A stretch of DNA of 64,000 nucleotides from Candidatus Faecousia excrementipullorum (GTDB lineage Bacteria > Bacillota > Clostridia > Oscillospirales > Oscillospiraceae), in assembly GCA_018712825.1 (NCBI GenBank), contig DVGG01000001.1, positions 1-64,000 on the forward strand, read 5' to 3'. The notes beneath the pieces were generated by a model that saw only the letters and a list, made by a program, of their open reading frames with translations, had not been told where the DNA came from and ran no database searches. Both the position numbers and the translations under genes were made by a program. Positions 23,428 through 31,239 of the stretch are shown here, piece after piece (the stretch's first letter is position 1; each line of letters opens with the position of its first letter).

Positions 23428-23679
23428 ATGAGCGTACAGTGCAGGAAAGCCTATGTCTCGGTAAATCTGGATGTGGATCCGGAAGGCGTATTCCATCCGC
23501 GCTATATCCGATGGGAAAACGGGCTGATTTTTCAGATTGACCGGATACTCTATAAATGCCGCGCCTCGTCAAAGAAGGTGGTAGGCGGTGGCATTCGTTA
23601 TACGGTGCTGATCCGAGGCAGAGAATCCTATCTGTTTCAGGAGGGTAGTAAGTGGTTTGTTGAAGCGAAGGAGATTTGA
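23428..23679 (+). CDS. Small conserved mobile-element protein, 83 residues
   Basis: Start ATG 23428 (AAGGAGTGAGG upstream). Sequence begins MSVQCRKAYVSVNLDVDPEG and ends in ESYLFQEGSKWFVEAKEI, a small mostly-beta protein. I recall close relatives next to other small genes in conjugative elements of Firmicutes, but no function is known to me. It lies about 150 bp downstream of the consensus promoter and 37 bp before the recombinase start, so it belongs to the rightward element transcript. Confidence 0.65.
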   Translation: MSVQCRKAYVSVNLDVDPEGVFHPRYIRWENGLIFQIDRILYKCRASSKKVVGGGIRYTVLIRGRESYLFQEGSKWFVEAKEI

Positions 23680-23796
23680 CGATGATTTTATCTCAGAAGA
23701 ATACGGAGGGAAAGATATGACTGTCGCGGTTTATCTGCGGGTAGCTACGGAAGAACAGATCAGCCGTGGCGAAGCCAAAGGTCAATAGGGATGAAG

Positions 23797-23836
23797 CAAG
23801 CCGTTCACGGGTGGTTGTCCACCTATGAACGGCTTG
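23797..23836. other. Long hairpin replacing part of the recombinase
   Basis: CAAGCCGTTCA / TGAACGGCTTG (11 bp) enclosing GGTGG-ttgt-CCACC. It sits where recombinase codons 24 to about 80 should be, just before a T-run and the MITE. It could be a terminator brought in with the rearrangement. Confidence 0.6.
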
Positions 23837-23858
23837 TAAAATCTCAAAAATTTTTTAG

Positions 23859-24019
23859 GGAAGCTCTGAATAAATAGGCAAGAGCTGGTAGCGAGAGGTT
23901 TTTCGTCAGACAAAAGAATGGAAAACGGCGGAATACTGCATGTATTTCCCGTTTTTCATTCTGCATGGATGGCGAAAAAGATCCGCTATCCAGCCGCAGA
24001 CGACTTATTCAGAGTTTCC
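23859..24019 (+). repeat. MITE-like palindromic element, copy 5
   Basis: 161 bp, ends GGAAGCTCTGAATAAAT and TTATTCAGAGTTTCC, flanked by perfect TTAG direct repeats (23855-23858 and 24020-24023). G-type stem. It is inserted immediately before the surviving recombinase coding part and is open in its frame. Confidence 0.93.
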
Positions 24020-25421
24020 TTAGTTCCTACTTGACACAAGAAGACCTGTCCCGGCTGGTCAGGGAGTATTCCTACATGGGGCGATTGCAGGATTTCATCT
24101 TTCCTGCCTATGACGTCCGCTTTATTGCCATCAACGACGATGTGGGCAGCGCCAAAGGGGAAAATGATTTTGCGGTGTTCAAAAATGTATTCAACGACTA
24201 CTACGCCAAGGATACCAGCAAGAAAATCCGGGCAGTGGTTAAGATGCGGGGCGAAGCCGGGGAGCATCTCGCCAGCAATCCGCCCTATGGGTACATAAAA
24301 GATCCGCAGGACAAAAAGAAATGGATTGTGGACGAAGAAGCGGCAAAGGTGGTGCAGCGCATTTTCAACCTCTGCATTGCGGGGAAAGGCCCTATGCAGA
24401 TCGCAAAAATCTTCACAGCCGACAAGGTGCTGACCGTCACCGCCTATCACGCCAGGCAAAAGGGCTGGGTCATGCCGGAGAACCTATACCGTTGGAATAC
24501 CAACGCCGTGCTTAGAATTTTGGAGCGGCGGGAGTACACGGGCTGTACCGTGAACTTCAAGACCTATACCAAGTCCCTGAAATTCAAAAAGCGGATGGAA
24601 AACCCGGTTGAGAACCAGCGCATTTTTGAGGATACCCAGCCCGCCATCATTGATAAGGGACAGTGGGAACGGGTACAGGAACTTCGGAAGAACAAACGCA
24701 GGCCGACAAAAACAGGAAGAACCAGCATGTTCTCCGGCCTGCTCTACTGCGCCGACTGCGGGGCCAAGCTGTATTTCTGCACCTGCAATACCTACAAAGA
24801 CGACAGCCAGAATCATTTTGTCTGCTCCAATTACAAGAGCAACACCGGCTCCTGCAAAATCCACTATATCCGGGAACAGGTGCTTTACCGGATTGTGCTG
24901 GAAACCATACGGCAGACATTGCGTTACGTCCGTATGTTCCGGAAGGATTTCAAGCTGGAAATGCTGGCGCAGGACGAGGAAAGCCGCAAGGCCGAACTGG
25001 CAGAAAAACAGAAAGCCCTCTCCGGGGCGAAAAAACGGATGGAGGACTTGGACCGGATTATCCAGCATATCTATGAGGACAATGTGCCGGGCAAGCTGTC
25101 TGACAGCCGGTACCTAAAATTATCCCGCCAATATGAGAAGGAGCAGGCAGAGATGGAGCAGCTTGCCGCCGTACTGGAACGGGAAATTGAAACACAGGCC
25201 GGGCAGGTTTCCAATGTAAACGAGTTTCTGAAGCTGGTGGACAAGTGCCTGGATATTCCGGAACTCGACGCCGCCATCCTCAATGAGCTTGTGAGCAGGA
25301 TCGTGGTACACAGTCCGGTAAGGGAGAACGGAAGGAAGCAGGTGCAAATTGACCTGTATTTCACCTATGTGGGGCAAATCCGCATCCCTTTGAAGATTGG
25401 AAGGGAGTCCCTAAACGAATC

Positions 25422-25451
25422 GGAACCGGCGTGACCTGACACGCCGGTTCC
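25422..25451 (+). terminator. Hairpin at the recombinase stop
   Basis: GGAACCGGCGTG / CACGCCGGTTCC, 12-bp stem with 6-nt loop. It contains the recombinase stop codon. A T-run (TTCTTTTTAC) follows about 10 nt later, so termination is probably weak. Confidence 0.65.
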
Positions 25452-25520
25452 TACCAAAATTCTTTTTACTTCCTTATGGGACGCTGCCGAAAAGGGGCAG
25501 GTTTTGTTTGTTTGGTTTGC

Positions 25521-26768
25521 TTACTTGGCGAAAACCTTCTTCAGCTTCACAAAGCGGGGCAGGCCGTCTTCCTTGACCATGCCGGTCTCGCCCTGGATGA
25601 GGGGCAGGCAGTAGTCGATGAAGCCCTGCTTCACGCCGTTGCCTTCCTCGTTGATCCACTCCAGAGGAACCTTCTTCTCGGTGTTGGCCACCAGGCTCAA
25701 ATCAAACAGCTCGGGCTCGCAGTGGTAGCCGCTGCCGTCACGGGTGCACTTGAAGCCAACCATCTTGTCAGTCTGGCCGGCGACAGCGGCTTCCACAGCC
25801 ACCTTACCGGACATGAAGGACTCGGCGATGTCGGTGCCGGAAGCGCAGTGAGCGGCGCAGCGCTGCAGCAGGCTCAGCTCGATGGGACGAACCTTGACAC
25901 CGTTCAGCTCCTTCTTGATGATGTCGGTCAGGCGGGCAGCCAGGCCGCCCAGCTGGGCATGGCCGAAGCCGTCGGTGCCGGAGGTCTTGGCCTCGGACAC
26001 GAAGGTGCCGTCAGCGTAGTGGATGCCCTCGGAAACAGCCACCAGGCAGTTCTTCTTGGCCTCGTACACCCGCTTTACGTCAGCGATGAACTGCTCCATG
26101 CTGAAGTCCACCTCGGGCAGGTAAACCAGATCGGGGCCGTCGCCCTTCACGTTGGCAAGAGCTGCAGCGGCGGTCAGCCAGCCGGCGTGACGGCCCATGC
26201 ACTCGATAACGGTGACCATGCCGGTGTCGTACACCTGGCAGTCCCGGGAGACTTCCATGAAGGAAGTGGCGATATACTTGGCAGCGGAGGCGAAGCCGGG
26301 GCAGTGGTCGGTGCCGGCCAGGTCATTGTCGATGGTCTTGGGCACGCCCATTACACGGCACTCATAGCCAACCTTGTTCATATACTTGGAAATCTTGTTG
26401 CAGGTGTCCATGGAGTCGTTGCCGCCGTTGTAGAAGAAGTAACGCACATTGTACTTCTGGAAGATCTCCAGAATCCGCTTGTAGTCGGTGTCGTCCACAT
26501 CGGGATCGGCGATCTTGTAGCGGCAGGAGCCCAGGGCGGAAGAGGGAGTGTGGAGCATGTTGGCCAACTCAGCGGGATCTTCCTCGTCCATGATCATCAG
26601 CTCATCGTTCAGCACACCCTTGATGCCATGGTATGCGCCGTACACCTTGGTGATGTTCTCATTTTCCAGAGCGGTCTTGATGACGCCGTAAGCAGAGCAG
26701 TTGATGACGGAAGAAGGGCCGCCGGACTGACCAATGATTACAGAGCCAACCAGAGTTTTTTCGGACAT
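25521..26768 (-). CDS. pfp: PPi-dependent phosphofructokinase
   Basis: 415 residues from ATG 26768 (ATGGAGGTACC upstream). The substrate loop GGNDSMDT (about 100-107) has Asp where ATP enzymes have Gly (GGDGS), and PKTIDNDL has Lys where ATP enzymes have Gly. These two changes are the known markers of pyrophosphate use. The enzyme reversibly converts fructose 6-phosphate + PPi to fructose 1,6-bisphosphate + Pi, saving ATP in glycolysis. It is divergent from fba, which uses its product. Confidence 0.93.
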   Translation of the reverse strand: MSEKTLVGSVIIGQSGGPSSVINCSAYGVIKTALENENITKVYGAYHGIKGVLNDELMIMDEEDPAELANMLHTPSSALGSCRYKIADPDVDDTDYKRILEIFQKYNVRYFFYNGGNDSMDTCNKISKYMNKVGYECRVMGVPKTIDNDLAGTDHCPGFASAAKYIATSFMEVSRDCQVYDTGMVTVIECMGRHAGWLTAAAALANVKGDGPDLVYLPEVDFSMEQFIADVKRVYEAKKNCLVAVSEGIHYADGTFVSEAKTSGTDGFGHAQLGGLAARLTDIIKKELNGVKVRPIELSLLQRCAAHCASGTDIAESFMSGKVAVEAAVAGQTDKMVGFKCTRDGSGYHCEPELFDLSLVANTEKKVPLEWINEEGNGVKQGFIDYCLPLIQGETGMVKEDGLPRFVKLKKVFAK

Positions 26769-26837
26769 AAATTGGTACCTCCATAAATATATTATCCATT
26801 TTGGTAAATACAAGGCTCTTTGAGCCTGGTTTTCTCC

Positions 26838-26866
26838 ATTATAGCACGCCTTCTCCCCAATAGCAA
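26838..26866 (-). promoter_or_regulatory. Promoter of pfp
   Basis: Minus-strand TTGCTA (26866-26861), 17-bp spacer, TATAAT (26843-26838), with a 69-nt leader. Confidence 0.8.
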
Positions 26867-26875
26867 ATATTTTTA

Positions 26876-26903
26876 TTGAAAAGCGAAAAATATGTGGTAT
26901 AAT
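26876..26903 (+). promoter_or_regulatory. Promoter of fba
   Basis: TTGAAA (26876-26881), 16-bp spacer, TATAAT (26898-26903). The -35 boxes of pfp and fba are 9 bp apart, so the two glycolytic genes share one control point. Confidence 0.85.
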
Positions 26904-26954
26904 GGGTTCATAAGAATGCGGGTACGCCCGCTATTTAAGAAAGGATTGATTCCA

Positions 26955-27893
26955 ATGGCTCTTGTAACTACAACCGAAATGTTCAAGAAGGCTTACGACG
27001 GCGGCTACGCCATCGGCGCTTTCAACGTGAACAACATGGAAATCGTTCAGGCTATCACCGAGGCCTGCCGGGAGGAGAAGGCTCCTGTTATCCTGCAGGT
27101 GTCCAAGGGTGCCCGCGCCTACGCCAACCACACCTACCTGGTGAAGCTGGTTGAGGCTGCTGTAATCGAGTGCCCCGAGATCCCCATCGCTCTGCACCTG
27201 GACCACGGCGACAGCTTCGAGACCTGCAAGTCCTGCATCGACGGCGGCTTTACCTCCGTTATGATCGACGCTTCCTCCAAGCCCTTCGCTGAGAACATCG
27301 AGATCACCCGCAAGGTGGTTGAGTACGCTCACGACCACGGTGTTGTGGTTGAGGCCGAGCTGGGCGCTCTGGCCGGCGTTGAGGATGAAGTGAATGTTTC
27401 CGCTGAGGATTCCCACTACACCCGTCCCGAAGAGGTTGAGGAGTTCGTTTCCAAGACCGGCTGTGACTCCCTGGCTATCGCCATCGGCACCAGCCACGGC
27501 GCTTACAAGTTCAAGCCCGGCACCAAACCCCAGCTGCGCTTCGACATCCTGGAGGAAGTCATCAAGAAGCTGCCCGGCTTCCCCATCGTGCTCCATGGCT
27601 CTTCTTCCGTGCCTCAGGAGTATGTGGAGATGGTGAACACCTACGGCGGCAAGATGCCCGGCGCCATCGGCGTGCCCGAGGATCAGCTGCGTCACGCTGC
27701 TGAGCTGGCCGTGTGCAAGATCAACATCGACTCCGACCTGCGTCTGGCTATGACCGGCACCATCCGTAAGTTCTTCGCCGAGCATCCCGACAAGTTCGAC
27801 CCCCGCGAGTACCTGAAGCCCGCCCGTGCCAACATCAAGGAACTGGTTCGCCACAAGCTGGTGGACGTTCTGGGCTGCGCCGGCAAGGCCTAA
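26955..27893 (+). CDS. fba: Class II fructose-1,6-bisphosphate aldolase
   Basis: 312 residues from ATG 26955 (GAAAGGATTGATT upstream). Zinc-site and substrate motifs of class II aldolases: HLDHGDS (about 80-86), EAELGALAGVED (about 133-144), HGAYKFKPG and HGSSSVP (about 215). It splits fructose 1,6-bisphosphate into dihydroxyacetone phosphate and glyceraldehyde 3-phosphate in the cytoplasm. Codon choice differs from neighbours (more CGT and GCT), as expected for a highly expressed gene. A clear terminator follows. Confidence 0.95.
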   Translation: MALVTTTEMFKKAYDGGYAIGAFNVNNMEIVQAITEACREEKAPVILQVSKGARAYANHTYLVKLVEAAVIECPEIPIALHLDHGDSFETCKSCIDGGFTSVMIDASSKPFAENIEITRKVVEYAHDHGVVVEAELGALAGVEDEVNVSAEDSHYTRPEEVEEFVSKTGCDSLAIAIGTSHGAYKFKPGTKPQLRFDILEEVIKKLPGFPIVLHGSSSVPQEYVEMVNTYGGKMPGAIGVPEDQLRHAAELAVCKINIDSDLRLAMTGTIRKFFAEHPDKFDPREYLKPARANIKELVRHKLVDVLGCAGKA

Positions 27894-27918
27894 TCAGAAA
27901 TCCGGTCAATCCATTTTT

Positions 27919-27947
27919 GGCTCCCGCTTCGGCGGGAGCCTTTTTTT
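27919..27947 (+). terminator. Terminator of fba
   Basis: GGCTCCCG-cttcgg-CGGGAGCC followed by seven T. Confidence 0.95.
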
Positions 27948-27952
27948 ACCCC

Positions 27953-27981
27953 TTGTAAACCTGAGGAAAATGTGGTAAAAT
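27953..27981 (+). promoter_or_regulatory. Probable prfC promoter
   Basis: TTGTAA (27953-27958), 17-bp spacer, TAAAAT (27976-27981). It lies 280 bp before prfC; MITE copy 6 has lengthened that leader by 165 bp. Confidence 0.65.
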
Positions 27982-28006
27982 GAATTGCTTTTAAGTAATT
28001 TTACCA
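27973..28006. promoter_or_regulatory. Inverted repeat overlapping the prfC promoter
   Basis: TGGTAAAAT (27973-27981) and ATTTTACCA (27998-28006), perfect 9-bp arms. The left arm contains the -10 box and the right arm lies just downstream of the start site, so it is a candidate operator or 5' hairpin. Confidence 0.6.
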
Positions 28007-28021
28007 TTTCAGGAGGGTGCT

Positions 28022-28045
28022 ATGTTTCTGAGTGTACCCATTTAG
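28022..28045 (+). other. Micro-ORF of 7 codons upstream of prfC
   Basis: ATG behind TCAGGAGGGTGCT, a near-perfect ribosome site, reads M-F-L-S-V-P-I and ends at TAG. A strong ribosome site on so short a frame suggests a leader peptide, or the remains of a gene. It is followed by 29 bp and then MITE copy 6. Confidence 0.4.
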
Positions 28046-28074
28046 AAGCCTCCGGCAACCAGATAATCCTTTAG

Positions 28075-28235
28075 GGAAACTCTGAATAAATCGTCTGCGG
28101 CTGGACAGCGGATTTTTTTCGCCATCCACGCAGAATGAAAAACAGGAAATACATACAGTATTCCACTGTTTTCCATTCTTTTGTCTGACGAAAAATCTCA
28201 CGCTGCCAGCTCTTGCCAATTTATTCAGAGCTTCC
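28075..28235 (-). repeat. MITE-like palindromic element, copy 6
   Basis: 161 bp, ends GGAAACTCTGAATAAAT and ATTTATTCAGAGCTTCC, perfect TTAG direct repeats (28071-28074, 28236-28239). A-type stem. It ends 26 bp before the prfC start codon and just before its ribosome site. Confidence 0.93.
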
Positions 28236-28261
28236 TTAGATTTGATTTATGGAGGTATATT

Positions 28262-29854
28262 ATGTCTACTTTACAAGAAGAAATCAGCCGCCGCCGGACC
28301 TTTGCCATCATCTCCCACCCCGACGCCGGTAAAACCACCTTAACAGAAAAATTCCTGCTGTACGGCGGCGCCATTGCCCAGGCCGGTGTGGTCAAGGGCA
28401 AGAAAAATTCCCGGGCCGCCACCTCCGACTGGATGGAGATTGAAAAGCAGCGTGGTATCTCCGTCACCAGCTCTGTCATGCAGTTTCAGTACGAGGGCTA
28501 CTGCATCAACATTCTGGACACCCCCGGTCACCAGGACTTCTCCGAGGATACCTACCGTACCCTCATGGCTGCGGACTCCGCCGTCATGGTGATTGACGGT
28601 GCCAAGGGCGTGGAGCCCCAGACCCGGAAACTGTTCAAGGTCTGCGCCATGCGCCACATCCCCATTTTCACCTTCATCAACAAGATGGACCGGGAGACCC
28701 GGGACCCCTTCGACCTGCTGGACGAGGTGGAGCGGGAGCTGGGCATCGAGACCTACGCCATGAACTGGCCCATCGGCTGCGGCAAGGACTTCCAGGGTGT
28801 TTACGACCGGGAGAACGGGCAGCTGCTGTTCTTCTCCGGCGTCTCCGGCAAGAACCGGGCTGGCAAGCAGGAGGTTGACCTGTACGACCCCCAGGTGGCT
28901 CAGCTTCTGGACAGCGAGAGCAAGCACCAGCAGCTCATTGATGATGTGGAGCTTCTCTCCGCCGGACGGGAGATGGATATGGAGGCCGTCCGGTGCGGAC
29001 AGCTCAGCCCCGTGTTCTTTGGCTCCGCCCTTACCAACTTCGGCATTGAGCCTTTCCTGGAGTCCTTCCTGAAGCTCACCCCGCCTCCCCTGTCCCGGAC
29101 GGCAGACTGCGGCGTGGTGGATGCCTTCTCCCCGGACTTCTCCGCCTTTGTTTTCAAGATTCAGGCCAACATGAACAAGGCCCACCGGGACCGGCTGGCC
29201 TTTATGCGGATTTGCTCCGGCAAGTTCCAGCGGGACGCAGAATACTACCATATGCAAAGCGGCCGGAAGATGCGCCTGTCCCAGCCCCAGCAGCTGATGG
29301 CTGCAGAGCGGGAAATCGTGGAGGAGGCCTACGCCGGAGACGTGATCGGCGTCTTTGACCCGGGCATCTTCTCCATCGGAGACACCATCACCGTGCCGGG
29401 AAAGAAGTTCCTCTACTCCGGCATTCCCACCTTCGCCCCGGAGCATTTCTGCCGGGTGTCCGCCAAGGACTCCATGAAGCGCAAGCAGTTTGTGAAGGGC
29501 ACGGAGCAGATTGCCCAGGAGGGTGCCATTCAGATTTTCAAGGTCCCCAACTCCGGTATGGAGGAAGTCATCGTAGGCGTGGTGGGCACCTTGCAGCTGG
29601 ATGTGTTTCAGTTCCGGATGAAGTCGGAATACGGGGTGGATCTGCGGATGGAGACTCTGCCTTATGAGGAAATCCGGCTGATTGAAAGCTATAGCGGAGA
29701 TTTACAGGATCTGAACCTGGGCTCCGATGCAGAGCTTCTGGAGGACTACCGGGGCAGAAATCTTCTGGTATTTTCCAGCTTCTGGGCCATCGATTTCACC
29801 TGCCGCCGGAATCCCGGTCTGGTTCTGAAGGAAATCGTCGTGGCAGAAGGTTAA
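28262..29854 (+). CDS. prfC: Peptide chain release factor 3
   Basis: 530 residues from ATG 28262 (TGGAGGTATATT upstream); the track start at 28181 is inside the MITE. GTPase motifs: SHPDAGKTT (G1, about 18-26), DTPGHQDFSEDTYRTL (G3) and NKMD (G4, about 141). EF-G-like domains II and III follow. RF3 removes RF1 or RF2 from the ribosome after peptide release. The membrane glycosyltransferase gene follows 16 bp later. Confidence 0.95.
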   Translation: MSTLQEEISRRRTFAIISHPDAGKTTLTEKFLLYGGAIAQAGVVKGKKNSRAATSDWMEIEKQRGISVTSSVMQFQYEGYCINILDTPGHQDFSEDTYRTLMAADSAVMVIDGAKGVEPQTRKLFKVCAMRHIPIFTFINKMDRETRDPFDLLDEVERELGIETYAMNWPIGCGKDFQGVYDRENGQLLFFSGVSGKNRAGKQEVDLYDPQVAQLLDSESKHQQLIDDVELLSAGREMDMEAVRCGQLSPVFFGSALTNFGIEPFLESFLKLTPPPLSRTADCGVVDAFSPDFSAFVFKIQANMNKAHRDRLAFMRICSGKFQRDAEYYHMQSGRKMRLSQPQQLMAAEREIVEEAYAGDVIGVFDPGIFSIGDTITVPGKKFLYSGIPTFAPEHFCRVSAKDSMKRKQFVKGTEQIAQEGAIQIFKVPNSGMEEVIVGVVGTLQLDVFQFRMKSEYGVDLRMETLPYEEIRLIESYSGDLQDLNLGSDAELLEDYRGRNLLVFSSFWAIDFTCRRNPGLVLKEIVVAEG

Positions 29855-29870
29855 CAACAAGGAGAAACCT

Positions 29871-31136
29871 ATGGACGCTTTTATCCATTTTCTGGAGATT
29901 GCCGTATCCGTTCTGGCGGTTGTGGTTACGGTCATGTTCCTGTATCAACCCCTGTATCTTGTCATCCCCCTGCTGTTTCACAGGAAGAAGCCCCAGGGGG
30001 AGGCGCCAAAGCGGCGGTTCGCCATTCTCATCGCCGCCCGGAATGAGGAAGCGGTACTTCCTCACCTGCTGGACAGCATCAAAGCTCAGGACTATCCGGA
30101 AGCGCTCATTACCACCTATGTGGTGGCGGACAACTGCACCGATAAGACCGCCAAGCTTGCCCGGGAGCACGGGGCCGTGGTCTTTGAGCGGTTCAACAAG
30201 GTGCAGGTGGGCAAGGGCTACGCCCTGGACTACCTGCTGACCCAGCTGAAGGAGCAGGGGCTGCTGGAGAATCACGACGCTTTTATGATTTTCGATGCGG
30301 ACAACCTGCTGCTGCCCAACTACTTCACGGAGATGAACAAAACCTGTGCCCAGGGGTACGACGCCTTCTGCGGCTACCGGAACACCAAGAACTTTGGCAC
30401 CAACTGGATTTCCGCCGGGTACGGCATCTGGTATCTCCACGACTCCACCCACCTGAATCAGTCCCGGAGCATCATCGGCGCCAACTGCGCCGTCAACGGC
30501 ACCGGCTTCGGCTTTACCCGGGAGCTTCTGGAGCGGATGGGCGGCTGGAAGTTCTTCACATTGACGGAGGACATCGAGTTCAGCGCCGTCAGCGCCGCCC
30601 GGGGCTACCGGATTGGCTACTGCCACGATGCCATCTTGTTTGACGAGCAGCCCACCCGTTGGAAGCAGTCCTACCGCCAGCGGATTCGCTGGAGCCAGGG
30701 TGGTATTCAGGTGTCCTTCAAGCACTTTAAGGAGTTTTTCAAGGGTATGTCCCATCTGCGGACCCTTTACTCCTCCTTCGAGATGTTCACCCTGTCCTTC
30801 TGGGGCATGGCGGTGGGTGTCACCGCCGGTGTGCTGGGCTTGCTGCTGGTATTTCTGGAGATGGGCTTTGTGGCCCTGCTGAACACCATCGGCATTGCCC
30901 TGCTGACCACCTATCTCACCACCGCCGGCATGGCTGCCCTGACGGTGGCCACGGAGTGGAAGCGGATTGCCGCTCCCACCCGGTGGAAGCTGCTGAGCAT
31001 CCTGTGCTTCCCCATTTTTATGATTACCTGGGCCCCCATTGCGGTGCTGGCTGGCTTCTACAAGTTTCAGTGGACCCCCATCGACCACACCGCCGCCGTC
31101 TCCGTTACGGAGCTGACCGGCACCAAAAAATCCTGA
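29871..31136 (+). CDS. Membrane glycosyltransferase, family 2
   Basis: 421 residues. One N-terminal membrane helix (about 8-36) precedes a GT-A catalytic domain: ILIAARNEEAVLP, the metal site DADN (about 143), TEDIEFS (acid block) and QRIRW (Q/R-x-x-R-W). These four blocks are the processive beta-glycosyltransferase signature. Three or four C-terminal helices follow (about 290-400). It probably makes or exports a cell-surface polysaccharide. ATG 29871 has CAAGGAGAAACC upstream. It is cotranscribed with prfC, a link I cannot explain functionally. Confidence 0.88.
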   Translation: MDAFIHFLEIAVSVLAVVVTVMFLYQPLYLVIPLLFHRKKPQGEAPKRRFAILIAARNEEAVLPHLLDSIKAQDYPEALITTYVVADNCTDKTAKLAREHGAVVFERFNKVQVGKGYALDYLLTQLKEQGLLENHDAFMIFDADNLLLPNYFTEMNKTCAQGYDAFCGYRNTKNFGTNWISAGYGIWYLHDSTHLNQSRSIIGANCAVNGTGFGFTRELLERMGGWKFFTLTEDIEFSAVSAARGYRIGYCHDAILFDEQPTRWKQSYRQRIRWSQGGIQVSFKHFKEFFKGMSHLRTLYSSFEMFTLSFWGMAVGVTAGVLGLLLVFLEMGFVALLNTIGIALLTTYLTTAGMAALTVATEWKRIAAPTRWKLLSILCFPIFMITWAPIAVLAGFYKFQWTPIDHTAAVSVTELTGTKKS

Positions 31137-31139
31137 AAG

Positions 31140-31167
31140 AAGGCGTACCCCATAAGGGGTACGCCTT
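31140..31167. terminator. Terminator-like hairpin after the glycosyltransferase
   Basis: AAGGCGTACCCC-ataa-GGGGTACGCCTT, 12-bp stem, 3 bp past the stop. T-run is poor (CAGTCTGTC). Confidence 0.7.
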
Positions 31168-31183
31168 CAGTCTGTCAAAGAAC

Positions 31184-31211
31184 CCCCGGTTCCGGAGATT
31201 CGGAACCGGGG
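31184..31211. terminator. Second hairpin, end of the glycan operon
   Basis: CCCCGGTTCCG / CGGAACCGGGG, 11-bp stem, 6-nt loop, 29 bp beyond the GH3 stop on the minus strand. With the preceding hairpin it separates the convergent transcripts. Confidence 0.65.
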
Positions 31212-31239
31212 CGTATTGTTCAGAGAATATGGGTACTTT

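Larger units (their letters stand above)
23717..25434 (+). pseudogene. Large serine recombinase, broken by deletion and MITE copy 5
   Basis: A 23-codon start (ATG 23717, GGAGGGAAAG upstream) reads MTVAVYLRVATEEQ and stops at TAG 23788. The rest resumes after MITE copy 5 at SYLTQEDLSRLVREYS and is open to 25434: catalytic-domain remainder (VRFIAINDDVGS), recombinase domain (NPPYGYIKD...), zinc ribbon (LYCADCGAKLYF...C...SC), coiled coil, and a C-terminal DUF4368-like end (IVVHSPVRENGRKQVQID). About 60 residues of the catalytic domain are missing. In the start fragment the nucleophile Ser of R-V-S-T is Ala. The ORF of the track that begins inside the MITE is not a real start. Confidence 0.88.

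Noticed and set aside
23313-23540. Plus-strand ORF with MRKMPVLCPLCAARS, Cys-rich
   Set aside because: The start resembles small Cys-rich proteins of mobile elements, but the frame overlaps the better supported 83-residue gene and turns into low-quality sequence. At most a frameshifted relic.
23965-24019. MITE-encoded start of the recombinase ORF
   Set aside because: The in-frame ATG is part of the element and lacks a ribosome site; the original start is at 23717.
28181-28261. N-terminal extension of prfC
   Set aside because: The extra 27 residues are MITE sequence; the ribosome site and normal RF3 start support ATG 28262.
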